Source: Halonotius roseus (GTDB lineage: Archaea; Halobacteriota; Halobacteria; Halobacteriales; Haloferacaceae). From it: a stretch of DNA of 64,000 bases. This document shows positions 33,528 to 41,716 of the stretch, piece after piece. Both the position numbers and the translations under genes were made by a program. The notes beneath the pieces are model-generated. The model was not told the origin of the DNA and made no database searches. It saw only the letters and a list, made by a program, of their open reading frames with translations. Every line of letters starts with the position of its first letter. The stretch's first letter is position 1. The stretch lies in assembly GCF_006861655.1 (NCBI RefSeq), contig NZ_SESI01000002.1, forward strand, positions 718,775-782,774, given 5' to 3'.

Positions 33528-34238
33528 TTACGTTGGCTCGTCAGCACCCCAGCCGTCGGGGACTTCGATGACGTAGCGGCCGTCCTCGCGCAGCGAGATG
33601 ATGTACTCGTTGCGGTCATAGAGCTCCATCAGGTTCAGTTCGTACTGGCCGGGGCTGACGATCCGAATGCTTTCGAACTGGTCGTTGAGTTCCTGTCGAA
33701 GTTGGTCGAGACTCGACGATGTCGCCTCGTCGGCCGTCGCTTCACCTACGTCGCCAGCGTCGGAGGTAGACTGATCTGTCGGTTGCTGCGAGTCAGTTGG
33801 TGTTGCCGCCGAATCGTCAGCCGGCGGCGGGGAATCGGGGAGTTCGTCGTCGGAGACGATATCCGAGCGGGCACTCGATTGGGCCGGTGATTCGCCGCCC
33901 GGCGAGCGGTCGTCATCGAGGACTTCGGCGTCGGTTGGGTCGGTCGTATCGCTCGTCCCAGCGGAATCTGCATCGGTCGTGCCAGTGGGTTCTGTGGCCG
34001 GCTCCGGGTTGGGTGTCACGGAATCATCGGCCGCGGCAGAATCATCGGGCGCGGCAGAATCGTCGCCCGCGGCGGAATCGTCGATCGTTATCTGCTGCTC
34101 GTCGGCGTCGTCACCGACATCGTCGACCGCGCCCTGTTTGAACTGGAACTTGTTGCCGCCGCAGTCCGGGCACCCTGAGAGCATCTCCTTGGAGCCATCG
34201 GGGAAGACATGGCCGCAGTTGGTACACTGGTGGGGCAT
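33528..34238 (-). CDS. oapC: Origin-associated zinc-ribbon protein OapC (ArvC)
   Basis: 236 residues. The N-terminal zinc ribbon is HQCTNCGHVFPDG and GCPDCGGNKF (C5/C8, C23/C26). A long acidic Asp/Ser/Thr/Pro linker holds three tandem SAAGDDSAAPDDSA-like units. A conserved C-terminal domain of about 65 residues (QFESIRIVSPGQYELNLMELYDRNEYIISLREDGRYVIEVPDGW) completes it. It is third gene of the oapABC operon next to the replication origin. The OapC/ArvC family name and the link to vesicle formation with the GTPase OapA/ArvA are from established work on Haloferax. Confidence 0.88.
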   Translation of the reverse strand: MPHQCTNCGHVFPDGSKEMLSGCPDCGGNKFQFKQGAVDDVGDDADEQQITIDDSAAGDDSAAPDDSAAADDSVTPNPEPATEPTGTTDADSAGTSDTTDPTDAEVLDDDRSPGGESPAQSSARSDIVSDDELPDSPPPADDSAATPTDSQQPTDQSTSDAGDVGEATADEATSSSLDQLRQELNDQFESIRIVSPGQYELNLMELYDRNEYIISLREDGRYVIEVPDGWGADEPT

Positions 34239-34242
34239 GACG

Positions 34243-34644
34243 CTACTTCCGGGAGACCAGCGCGCTAATGAGTTGGTCGTCCTTATGCAGTGTTTCGATC
34301 TGGTTTGCGGGGCCGATCACGGTCAGCTTCTTTGTGGATTCCCGACCCATGAGGCGGTCGAGGAAGCTCTGGTCGGCCGCCTCCTCGTGGGGGTAGCTCT
34401 CGATCTCGATCCCGCTGAACTCGTCGGGGCTGATCTCGGTCATCGTCACCTCGATGAGCTTCGACTCCTCGTCGGGCGAAAGACCCTCTTCGAGGATGAC
34501 AATGTTGCCATCGCGGACGCCATCAAGGATGAGTCGGATCTTCTCCATGCTCCGAAGCCCCTCCATCCGCGACCCGCTAATCAGGTCGATCTGGACACCG
34601 TTTTGCGATTCCGTCGTGGAATCCGAGGGTGTTGCTTCAGGCAT
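34243..34644 (-). CDS. oapB: Origin-associated protein OapB (ArvB, DUF2073)
   Basis: A 133-residue DUF2073 protein with core GVQIDLISGSRMEGLRSMEKIRLILDGVRDGNIVILEEGL followed by IEVTMTEISPDEFSGIEIESYP and a C-terminal STKKLTVIGPANQIETLHKDD. It has no known enzymatic motif. Its ATG shares one base with the TAA of oapA, so it is translationally coupled to the GTPase. It is second gene of the origin-flanking operon. Confidence 0.9.
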   Translation of the reverse strand: MPEATPSDSTTESQNGVQIDLISGSRMEGLRSMEKIRLILDGVRDGNIVILEEGLSPDEESKLIEVTMTEISPDEFSGIEIESYPHEEAADQSFLDRLMGRESTKKLTVIGPANQIETLHKDDQLISALVSRK

Positions 34645-35285
34645 TATCCGAAGTACTCCGCGATTTTGTCGTACACCTCGTCCATGTTGTCGCCCTCAAG
34701 GGCCGACAGTGGGACGGTCTCATGTTGGGGGAAGGCGTCGGCGACGCGTTTGATATCGGCCTCGTCAAGGTCGATCTTGTTGGCGAAGATGAGCACCGGG
34801 AGATCGCGGCTCTCAATGATGCCGATAAGCATCGTGTTCACCTGCGTAAAGGGATCGGTCGTCGAATCGAGGACGTAGATGACGCCGTCGACGTCCTCCC
34901 GGAGCCAGTGCATGGCTTCGGCGACGCCTTCGGTCGCCTCTCGGGAGCGACGGATCGCGTCGTCCTTCTCGATGTCGTGATCGAGGAACTCCTTGTAATC
35001 GACCTTGGTGGCGACACCCGGTGTGTCGACGATGTCGATGGTGACCGAGCGGCCGTTGCGCTCGATATCGACGCCTTCCTTGCGTCGTGCCCGGCGTGTT
35101 TCGTGTGGAACGTGGCTTTCGGGGCCGATGGCGTCGCCAGTCCAGTCACGTGCGATACGGTTTGCGAGGGTCGTCTTTCCGGCGTTCGGCGGTCCGTAGA
35201 TCCCGATCCGTTTCGGATCGTCGGACGCGAACAGCCGGTCGGTGACCCGCGAGACGCTGTCCCTGAGATTTGTGAGTAGACCCAT
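34644..35285 (-). CDS. oapA: Era-like small GTPase OapA (ArvA)
   Basis: A 213-residue Ras/Era-superfamily GTPase. G1 is GIYGPPNAGKTTLANRI near residue 28, G3 is IVDTPGVATKVDY, G4 is ANKIDLDEAD, and G5 is LSALEG. The ATG at 35285 (MGLLTNLRDSVSRVTDRLF) is the family start; the frame open to 35354 runs into an ORB. In Haloferax this GTPase (renamed ArvA) is required for extracellular vesicle production. It is transcribed away from the origin. Confidence 0.93.
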   Translation of the reverse strand: MGLLTNLRDSVSRVTDRLFASDDPKRIGIYGPPNAGKTTLANRIARDWTGDAIGPESHVPHETRRARRKEGVDIERNGRSVTIDIVDTPGVATKVDYKEFLDHDIEKDDAIRRSREATEGVAEAMHWLREDVDGVIYVLDSTTDPFTQVNTMLIGIIESRDLPVLIFANKIDLDEADIKRVADAFPQHETVPLSALEGDNMDEVYDKIAEYFG

Positions 35286-35292
35286 CCTGACA

Positions 35293-35322
35293 CTCCCGCA
35301 CCTCCCCTGTTTCGCGTGGAAG
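35293..35322 (-). promoter_or_regulatory. Origin recognition box (degenerate), next to oapA
   Basis: On the minus strand CTTCCACGCGAAACAGGGGA is followed by a G-rich tail (GGTGCGGGAG), matching TTCCAC-CGAAAC and the G-string of the other boxes with mismatches. It lies 7 nt upstream of the oapA ATG, so Orc1 binding would also affect oapABC transcription. Confidence 0.6.
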
Positions 35323-35543
35323 GGCGTATGACGCATCTTGCAGCCCGGGAACACTTAAACACTGCGTCAGACAGGGGTGAGCGGCCGGATTCAACCGACA
35401 AGGGGTGGCTCTGTCTGAGAGCGTTCGCTGGGGAAGGGAGAGATTTGGTTGGAGAGCTGGTAGGCGATGCTGTTGTGTTGTATTGCGATACTGTTCGATG
35501 GTGTGTACCTGTGATTCGGTGGCTGCCCGTAATCGGGTAAGAA

Positions 35544-35585
35544 CCCGTTTTGGTGAAGCTGACGTGGTGGGAGCCCGTTTCGGTG
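35544..35585 (+). repeat. Direct repeat CCCGTTTYGGTGA in the origin
   Basis: CCCGTTTTGGTGA (35544-35556) and CCCGTTTCGGTGA (35573-35585) are 29 bp apart. On the other strand each reads TCACCRAAACGGG, resembling the ORB core without its G-string, so they may be weak Orc1 half sites. Confidence 0.45.
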
Positions 35586-35629
35586 AGAACGCATCGATCC
35601 TGCCAACCGTTATCTTGCCTCTTGCCTAG

Positions 35630-35657
35630 CCCCCCACCCCTTTGTTTCGGGTGGAAC
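35630..35657 (-). promoter_or_regulatory. Origin recognition box, left of the AT-rich core
   Basis: On the minus strand: GTTCCACCCGAAACAAAG followed by GGGTGGGGGG. It shares the TTCCAC-CGAAAC core and G-string with the box at 35837-35863 and lies in inverted orientation to it, so the two face outward across the AT-rich DNA. Confidence 0.8.
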
Positions 35658-35689
35658 TACAATCACGAAGGGGGTCTGAGACTGGTATC

Positions 35690-35815
35690 TAGCACCAAAA
35701 TATTCATATAGTATACTGAGAAACAATACCCGTACTGCGCAGAAATAAAATTATTTTATTTGGTTAGTTAGTTGTATTAGACACTAGATAAACTACAAAA
35801 AATAAACAGACGAAT
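35690..35815. other. AT-rich duplex-unwinding element candidate
   Basis: About 125 bp dominated by A and T (for example AATAAAATTATTTTATTTGG at about 35745-35763), a strong contrast to the GC-rich surroundings. It is bracketed by two inverted ORBs (35630-35657 and 35837-35863), the arrangement of mapped haloarchaeal origins where DNA melts between oppositely oriented ORBs. Confidence 0.75.
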
Positions 35816-35836
35816 GAGTCGACACCCTACCACCGT

Positions 35837-35863
35837 GTTCCACTCGAAACGAAGGGGTGGGGG
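35837..35863 (+). promoter_or_regulatory. Origin recognition box, right of the AT-rich core
   Basis: GTTCCACTCGAAACGAAG followed by GGGTGGGGG on the plus strand: the full haloarchaeal ORB with its G-string. It is the best-matching box in the window and in inverted orientation to the box at 35630-35657. Confidence 0.82.
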
Positions 35864-35886
35864 TGTAAACAGCTGGTAGATTAGTG

Positions 35887-35926
35887 GTCTGAACAGTGGT
35901 CTGAACAATCGATAGCAGTCTGAACA
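35887..35926 (+). repeat. Three direct repeats GTCTGAACA beside the ORB
   Basis: GTCTGAACA occurs at 35887-35895, 35899-35907 and 35918-35926. The first two are preceded by GTG and spaced 12 bp; the third is 19 bp on. They lie 24 bp right of the strongest ORB and resemble iterons. No known haloarchaeal origin factor with this site comes to mind. Confidence 0.55.
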
Positions 35927-36222
35927 ATGCCGAGTTTGCCTCTCAGTCAGTATCGACACCGAGGCTCATAATGTACCGAGGCTCCGAACGACACCCCCGT
36001 GGTCAGATCTCGATGTCGCTACCGACCCATCTTCGCTACTGAGCTCACCATCGTGGAGACTCTGACATGAGATATCGGCAAATAGTATCCAAAGTGAGAA
36101 CGTTTTTGTACTATGTCTCCCTCTGTTTCGCCTGCATCATTTGAACACGTCATCAGTCCCCGATCCGGCAAAAACGACGCTCTCCGCCGTTTTTCAGCCG
36201 ATTTCGGGTGTTCCTGTTGACG

Positions 36223-36245
36223 ATTCCACGTGAAACAAAGGGTAG
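36223..36245 (+). promoter_or_regulatory. Origin recognition box upstream of orc1
   Basis: ATTCCACGTGAAACAAAGGG followed by TAG on the plus strand, 33 nt before the chosen orc1 ATG. It has the TTCCAC and GAAACAAAGGG parts with a shortened G-string. It overlaps a GTG that could be mistaken for the orc1 start, and its position suits autoregulation of orc1. Confidence 0.7.
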
Positions 36246-36277
36246 AAGACGGAACACAAGACGATGGGACGGGATCA

Positions 36278-38260
36278 ATGACGGACGATCACACACAACA
36301 CGATAAACTGAGCGACACCGAGTCGACATCGAATACTGAGTCGACACCGGATACTGAGCCGGCAGTAGACACCGAGTCGACACCTGACGCCGAGTCGACA
36401 TCGCCGTCTGATTCGCCGGGCACAGCTGAAGCGGGGGCGACCTCCGCAGAGGCTGAACCAGAGGCGACCTCCACAGAGGCTGAACTAGAGGCGACCTCCA
36501 CAGACGATGAAGCTGACCACACGCCCGAAGAAGACGCCGCTGAGTCGGATGCAACGCTGAACCCGTCTGAATCGGACACAACGCCAAACCCGTCTGAGGC
36601 GGACATCGACGACTCCGCAACCGACCCGTCGTCGGTGTTGGCATCGGATCCGATCCCGTCAGCCGATCGATCGCTTGACGACCTCGACCTTGCCGACGCC
36701 GATTGGAGCCGTGACCGATCGACCGCCTCAACCGATCTGGATTTCGATCTCGATCCCGATCCGGACGACGCCGACGACAGCGAGGGGTTGTTCGACGATC
36801 TGCTCTCCGGGGAACCGATCTTCGAGAACAAGGAGGTTCTTCGCCCATCCTACACCCCGCGTGAGCTCCCCCACCGCAACGACCAGATCAACCAGATGGC
36901 GACGATCCTCGTCTCCGCGCTTCGCGGTGACACGCCCTCTAACATCCTGATCTACGGGAAAACTGGCACCGGCAAAACCGCGAGCGCAAAGTACGTCAGC
37001 CAGGAGCTGGAGTCGACCTCCGAAAAATACGACGTTCCCTGTGAGGTCGAGTATATCAACTGCGAGGTTACTGACACCCAGTACCGCGTGCTCGCACAGC
37101 TCGCCAACAAGTTCATCGAAAAGAACGTCGCGCTCATCGAGTCCCGGATCGACGCACTCGAAACCGTCCGCGAGGAGCTCGCCGAGGGTGGCTCCGACAC
37201 CACAGCCGCCGTCAGCGACACCAACGCCGACGACACGACGGTCTCGATCCCGGATGCCGAAACCGACGCCGAGGCGGCTCCCGAGGGGAGTCTCCCGATC
37301 GCCACCGAGCAGTACACCTCGGTCGACGCCGTCGACGAGCGCATCGAGGCACTGGAGGCCGACGCCGAGGAGATGGAGCCCGTCCCGATGACCGGCTGGC
37401 CGACCGACCGCGTCTACAGCACCTTCTTCGAGGCCGTCGACTACAACGAGCGCGTCGTCGTCATCATGCTCGACGAGATCGACAAACTCGTCGAGAAAAG
37501 CGGTGACGACACCCTCTACAATCTCTCGCGGATGAACAACGAGCTGACGAACTCCCGGATCTCGATTATGGGGATCTCGAACGATCTCAAGTTCACCGAT
37601 TTCCTCGATCCCCGCGTCAAATCCTCGCTTGGCGAGGAGGAGATCGTCTTCCCCCCGTATGACGCCACCCAACTCGGCGATATCCTCCAACACCGCGCCG
37701 AGGTCGCGTTCAAACCCGACGCGCTCACCGGCGACGTGATCCCGCTGTGTTCGGCGTTTGCGGCCCAGGAACACGGCGATGCCCGCCGCGCACTCGACCT
37801 CCTTCGGACGGCCGGCGAACTCGCCGAGCGGAGCCAGGCCGACATCGTTGAGGAAGAACACGTCCGGCAGGCCCAGGATAAGATCGAACTCGATCGTGTC
37901 GTCGAGGTCGTCCGCACGCTCCCGACGCAAAGCAAGATCGTCCTGTTTTCGATCATTCTGCTGGAACAGAACGGCGTCCACAACATCAACACCGGCGAGG
38001 TGTTCAACATCTACAAACGCCTCTGTGAGGAGATCGACGCCGACGTGCTGACCCAACGCCGTGTCACCGACCTCATCAGCGAACTCGACATGCTCGGCAT
38101 CGTCAACGCGGTCGTCGTCTCGAAGGGTCGCTACGGGCGCACGAAGGAGATGAGCCTCTCGGTGCCGCTTGAGGAAACCGAGGCTGTGTTGCTGTCTGAC
38201 TCCCGACTTGGCAACATCGACGACGTGCAACCGTTTGTGCAAGCCCGCTTCGACAACTGA
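36278..38260 (+). CDS. orc1: Orc1/Cdc6 replication initiator
   Basis: 660 residues from the ATG at 36278 (MTDDHTQHDKLSDTES). The frame also has a GTG at 36230 but that lies inside an ORB. Residues 1 to about 185 are a disordered acidic region of Thr/Glu/Ser/Asp repeats. The AAA+ domain follows: Walker A ILIYGKTGTGKTASAKYV (near 225), Walker B VVVIMLDEIDKLVEKSGDD, sensor SLGEEEIVF and the GDARRALDLLR arginine region. A second acidic insert of about 90 residues lies between them, as known in haloarchaeal Orc1. The winged helix that binds ORBs is the last 120 residues. Confidence 0.96.
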   Translation: MTDDHTQHDKLSDTESTSNTESTPDTEPAVDTESTPDAESTSPSDSPGTAEAGATSAEAEPEATSTEAELEATSTDDEADHTPEEDAAESDATLNPSESDTTPNPSEADIDDSATDPSSVLASDPIPSADRSLDDLDLADADWSRDRSTASTDLDFDLDPDPDDADDSEGLFDDLLSGEPIFENKEVLRPSYTPRELPHRNDQINQMATILVSALRGDTPSNILIYGKTGTGKTASAKYVSQELESTSEKYDVPCEVEYINCEVTDTQYRVLAQLANKFIEKNVALIESRIDALETVREELAEGGSDTTAAVSDTNADDTTVSIPDAETDAEAAPEGSLPIATEQYTSVDAVDERIEALEADAEEMEPVPMTGWPTDRVYSTFFEAVDYNERVVVIMLDEIDKLVEKSGDDTLYNLSRMNNELTNSRISIMGISNDLKFTDFLDPRVKSSLGEEEIVFPPYDATQLGDILQHRAEVAFKPDALTGDVIPLCSAFAAQEHGDARRALDLLRTAGELAERSQADIVEEEHVRQAQDKIELDRVVEVVRTLPTQSKIVLFSIILLEQNGVHNINTGEVFNIYKRLCEEIDADVLTQRRVTDLISELDMLGIVNAVVVSKGRYGRTKEMSLSVPLEETEAVLLSDSRLGNIDDVQPFVQARFDN

Positions 38261-38325
38261 GCCGTAGCAAAACTGAGTCCCCTTCTCACCCCCGTCGTCG
38301 TTATCGCAAAACTATCCGTCGACTG

Positions 38326-39096
38326 CTATCCCGCAACCGACCCGACTGTCCCGCCACCGCTGATCATCCCGCCACCGCTGATCATCCCGCCACCGCTGAT
38401 CATCCCGCTACCAGGGGAGACCGTCCCACTAATCCCACCACTGTGTGCCGTTCCGAGCAACGCCAATCGGAGTCGACCGAGATACGGGATCCGGAACCGC
38501 GCCACCCCGTTGACCCACTCCGGTTTCACCACGGGCGCAACCCCGTTTGCCTGATCGTACCGCCGGTTGTTGTCGCCTTTCGTGATGTAGCCCGCATGGG
38601 GGGCCGGACAGTTTGTCAACTCCGCACAGCTTTCGGCATCGATCGCGTCAGACGATGCCCGATGGTGCCAGTTTTCGCCATCCTCGACCTGAAACCGCAC
38701 TCGGTGGATGATCGGCGAGCCGACACGGCCGGGGTAGTCATAGACGATCACACTCCCCGGTTCGTTGAACGACTCGTAGCTGGTGTCGGTTGTTTCACCC
38801 ATCACGAGCCCCTGATCGTTGGCTTCCCCCGGCGCAAACCGACCCGGCTCGCTGACAACGACGAGGTCGTATTTGTTGATGTTGGGATCCATACTGTTGC
38901 TCTCGACGGCGACCATCGGCGGCCAGACCCCGGTCGCCGCAAAGAGCACGAGCCCGATGGCGGCCACGATCGAGAGGCTGAGCAGTAGTTCCCGAAGGAA
39001 CAACAGCGGCCCGTCGTCGGCCCCGCGGAGCCGCTGGAACCACGACTCCTCGTCGGGTTCCGACTCGGCAGCCGGCTGCCGATCACCATCACTCAT
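38326..39096 (-). CDS. sec11: Signal peptidase I (Sec11 type)
   Basis: A 256-residue membrane protease. A transmembrane helix spans about 33-58, and the catalytic serine is in AVESNSMDPNINKYDLV (near 69). The histidine is in SPIIHRVRF and the aspartate in ITKGDNNRRYDQ, the Ser-His-Asp arrangement of archaeal and ER signal peptidases. The C-terminal 35 residues are an unusual Gly/Ser/Ile/Met tail built of three perfect GMISGG repeats. It lies between orc1 and DP1, its conserved haloarchaeal place. It converges with orc1. Confidence 0.93.
   Translation of the reverse strand: MSDGDRQPAAESEPDEESWFQRLRGADDGPLLFLRELLLSLSIVAAIGLVLFAATGVWPPMVAVESNSMDPNINKYDLVVVSEPGRFAPGEANDQGLVMGETTDTSYESFNEPGSVIVYDYPGRVGSPIIHRVRFQVEDGENWHHRASSDAIDAESCAELTNCPAPHAGYITKGDNNRRYDQANGVAPVVKPEWVNGVARFRIPYLGRLRLALLGTAHSGGISGTVSPGSGMISGGGMISGGGMISGGGTVGSVAG
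38350..38403. repeat. 18-bp tandem repeat x3 inside sec11
   Basis: CCCGCCACCGCTGATCAT three times without change, followed by a partial fourth unit. On the coding (minus) strand it encodes GMISGG repeats at the Sec11 C-terminus. Perfect identity suggests recent slippage expansion. Confidence 0.85.
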
Positions 39097-39219
39097 TGCC
39101 AGTCACTTCACCCGCACCGCGTTTGAAACTTCTGACCCGTCGATCATCGACCTGCCAGCTCTCTGTTCGGCCCATCGGTGGCTCCGCCTCCCGGCATGTT
39201 TTTGCCCGGTGATCCCGAG

Positions 39220-40872
39220 ATGCCGACAGTGCCATCCGAGACGCCCTCCCGGATCGTCCAGACGCTGGCCCGCCACGGCTACAACGCCGACCGCGAGGCG
39301 GTCACCCTGCTCGCCCGCGCGGGCGATCCAGCTGCCGCTATCGAGGCCGTCGTCTCGGCGGCCGGCGACGACACCCTCCGCATCACGAGCAGCGATGTCC
39401 GGGCCTGTCTCGACAGCAACGCCGTTGCTACCGGCGCGGCCGTTGCTCAATCCACTCCTGCAGAGACACCCGAAACCACCGACTCACAGCCTGAAAACCC
39501 CCAAAACGCACGCCCAAACACCACATCTTCGACTCCAACCACAACACAGGAAAACCAACCGACTACGTCCGAATCTCCACACGAAACAGAGGGGTCGAAA
39601 TCGACCGGGCGTAAAGAAGTGGTTGCCGAACCAACAGGAACCGCCGACCACACCCAAAATCGGAACCCGACACCCGCCGAGATCACCGGCGACATCACCG
39701 GTCGCAGCACCGGCACCGGCGAGTACAGCCAGTTCGTGACGACGTTCCGGGATCGCTACGAACAGCTCTCAAAGCTCCTCAAAAGCCGCGTCAATCACCG
39801 CCCGGCAACGGCCATCGCCGACATGCCGGGCGGCAGCGACGCGGAGATGATCGGCCTCGTCAACGACATCCGCTCGACGGCCAGCGGCCACTGGCTGATC
39901 GAACTCGAAGACACAACCGGAACCTTTCCCGCGCTCGTGATGAAAGACAGGCCGATCGCCGAGCTGGTCGACGAACTCCTTCTCGATGAGTGTATCGCGG
40001 TACAGGGCACCCTCGCTGACGATTCGGGCATCCTGTTCACCGACTCGATTCACTTCCCCGACGTGCCCCGCACCTTCCGCCCGAGTACGGCCGACCGCCA
40101 CGTTCAGGCCGCGCTCATCTCGGATGTCCACGTCGGCAGCCAGGAGTTCATGGCCGACGCCTGGAACCGCTTTGCCGACTGGCTCCACACCGAGGACGCC
40201 GAGGCTGTGGAATACCTCCTGATCGCCGGCGACATGGTCGAAGGCGTCGGCGTCTACCCCGATCAGGACGAGGAGCTCGACATCATCGATATCTTCGATC
40301 AGTACGAAGCGTTCTCGGAGCATCTCAAAGCCGTCCCCGGCGACATGGAGATCGTGATGATCCCCGGCAACCACGACGCCGTCCGGCTGGCCGAACCCCA
40401 ACCTGGCTTCGACGAGGAGCTCCGAAACATCATGTCGGCCCACGATCCGAAGATCACGGGCAACCCCTCGACGGTCACCATCGAGGGCGTCTCCGTGCTG
40501 ATGTATCACGGCGTCTCGCTGGATGAGGTGATCGCCGAACATCCCGAGGACAAAGCCAGCTACGACGAGCCACACAAGGCGATGTACTCTCTCCTGAAAA
40601 AACGCCACGTCGCCCCTCAGTACGGCGGCAAGATGCGACTTGCACCCGAAACAAAGGACTATCTCACAATCGACACGGTGCCCGACATCTTCCACACCGG
40701 CCACGTTCACAAACTCGGCTGGGGCAAATACCACAACGTCCTCGCTGTCAACAGCGGCTGCTGGCAGGCCCAAACCGCCTTCCAAAAGAAGGTCAACATC
40801 GACCCCGACGTGGCCCACGCTCCGATCGTCGATCTCGACACACTCGATATGACGGTTCGAAAGTTCGCGTGA
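39220..40872 (+). CDS. polB: DNA polymerase D small subunit DP1 (exonuclease)
   Basis: A 550-residue small subunit of PolD. A short N-terminal domain spans about 1-75 (PSRIVQTLARHGYNADREAV), and a long Thr/Pro/Glu-rich linker follows. Then an OB fold is followed by the metallophosphatase with intact motifs SDVHVGSQEF, IAGDMVEGVGVYPDQ, IPGNHDAVRLAEPQ, YHGVSLDEV and TGHVHKLG, giving 3'-5' proofreading activity. I choose ATG 39220 (MPTVPSETPSR); GTG 39178 and ATG 39196 are alternatives. DP2 is not in the window. Confidence 0.94.
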   Translation: MPTVPSETPSRIVQTLARHGYNADREAVTLLARAGDPAAAIEAVVSAAGDDTLRITSSDVRACLDSNAVATGAAVAQSTPAETPETTDSQPENPQNARPNTTSSTPTTTQENQPTTSESPHETEGSKSTGRKEVVAEPTGTADHTQNRNPTPAEITGDITGRSTGTGEYSQFVTTFRDRYEQLSKLLKSRVNHRPATAIADMPGGSDAEMIGLVNDIRSTASGHWLIELEDTTGTFPALVMKDRPIAELVDELLLDECIAVQGTLADDSGILFTDSIHFPDVPRTFRPSTADRHVQAALISDVHVGSQEFMADAWNRFADWLHTEDAEAVEYLLIAGDMVEGVGVYPDQDEELDIIDIFDQYEAFSEHLKAVPGDMEIVMIPGNHDAVRLAEPQPGFDEELRNIMSAHDPKITGNPSTVTIEGVSVLMYHGVSLDEVIAEHPEDKASYDEPHKAMYSLLKKRHVAPQYGGKMRLAPETKDYLTIDTVPDIFHTGHVHKLGWGKYHNVLAVNSGCWQAQTAFQKKVNIDPDVAHAPIVDLDTLDMTVRKFA

Positions 40873-40932
40873 GCGAGGTGTAAGCAATCGTCCTGTTTCC
40901 GCCCCGATCAGGATTCCTTTCTGTTTCCCCGA

Positions 40933-41358
40933 TCAGGGCTCCTGGTAGTACCGGATCGTCGCCGACCCACGGAAGACGGGCCCGTCGCCGGCCTCCTGAA
41001 ATCCCGCGGCCTGGGCGGCTGTCTGGAGATCGGTCGCGGTCTGTTCGACTAACAGCTCCACATCCAGTCCTTCGCTGGCGGCGAACCGAACCGGCTCGCT
41101 CAGCAGTCGCTCACAGGCCTCCTTCGTTCCGCCGACTTGTGTGACGTGGACGGTCTGATCGTGGACATCGAAGCTCACGAACCCCAACAGCTCGGATTCG
41201 AGTGCGTCGGTATCGGCGTTGGGATCGTTGCCGGCCTGTTTCCGCTCGGCGACCCGGACGCTGCGATCGTGCACAAGGTTCCGGACGACATCCGCCGGCA
41301 CGTCGGCCAGTGCCGCGATCGACTCGGCGTCCTCCTCGACGGCGTCCCGGACATCCAT
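40933..41358 (-). CDS. GNAT-like N-acetyltransferase domain protein
   Basis: 141 residues from the ATG at 41358 (MDVRDAVEEDAESIAALAD), a typical GNAT opening. The sheet that normally carries the acetyl-CoA motif reads LLGFVSFDVHDQTVHVTQVGGTKEACERLLSEPVRFAASEG. Here the canonical RGxGxG/A is replaced by TQVGGTKEAC, so activity is uncertain. A TTTTATG TATA-like box lies about 25-30 nt upstream, and repeat copy 4 ends 91 nt upstream. Substrate unknown. Confidence 0.7.
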   Translation of the reverse strand: MDVRDAVEEDAESIAALADVPADVVRNLVHDRSVRVAERKQAGNDPNADTDALESELLGFVSFDVHDQTVHVTQVGGTKEACERLLSEPVRFAASEGLDVELLVEQTATDLQTAAQAAGFQEAGDGPVFRGSATIRYYQEP

Positions 41359-41446
41359 GTGATCGTATATCACATCTACCCGCATAAAATTCAGGGCGAC
41401 ACTGATCGGTACTGTTCAGATAGGCAGTCGTGTGAGCGCAGCAGGT

Positions 41447-41587
41447 GTAGAAAGCCCTCGGCTCTCTCGGCTCCCGGGCCTCGCTGCGCTCCTCGTCGTT
41501 CGCGTTGCTCACTCCTGCGGTGCTTGCGTCGTCCGGGTTCGCCGAGAGAGCCTCGCCCTTTCAGTCCACCAGGAAGTCGGCTGGTCG
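41447..41587 (-). repeat. Dispersed structured element, copy 4
   Basis: It reads on the minus strand. The 5' side is CCGACTTCCTGGTGGACTG. GAAAG (complement of 41558-41562) pairs with CTTTC (41450-41454). GGCTCTCTCGG (complement of 41542-41552) pairs with CCGAGAGAGCC (complement of 41460-41470). The last pair is G-C where copies 2 and 3 have A-T, again compensated. It ends 91 nt before the start of the GNAT-like gene. The remainder of the 358-bp divergent gap 41359-41716 holds only promoters, as far as I see. Confidence 0.8.
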
Positions 41588-41716
41588 GTCACCCGACCCG
41601 CCTGGTTGATTGTTCTTATCTGAACACCGCCACAGGGATCGTCACTCGTGAGCCGCACCCGGAGCCGCTATCTGACACCTAAACACCTATGGGTGATGCG
41701 GTTCCGAACTGTGGTA

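Larger units (their letters stand above)
35286..36277. other. Replication origin region (oriC1-type)
   Basis: 992 bp without a credible gene between oapA (leftward) and orc1 (rightward). It holds four ORB-type sites (35293-35322, 35630-35657, 35837-35863 and 36223-36245), a long AT-rich stretch at about 35690-35815 suited as the unwinding element, and direct repeats at 35887-35926 and 35544-35585. The orc1-adjacent arrangement with oapABC, sec11 and DP1 nearby is the conserved main chromosomal origin of haloarchaea. Confidence 0.88.

Noticed and set aside
36230-36277. GTG start at 36230 for orc1
   Set aside because: The GTG is inside an Origin Recognition Box and would add a basic MKQRVEDG peptide unlike the acidic start MTDDHTQ at 36278.
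36728-38242. 504-codon open frame on the minus strand
   Set aside because: Antisense shadow of orc1.
38350-38403. Tandem repeat considered as a CRISPR array
   Set aside because: Units are 18 bp, contiguous without spacers and in frame inside sec11. No CRISPR array or cas gene is seen in the window.
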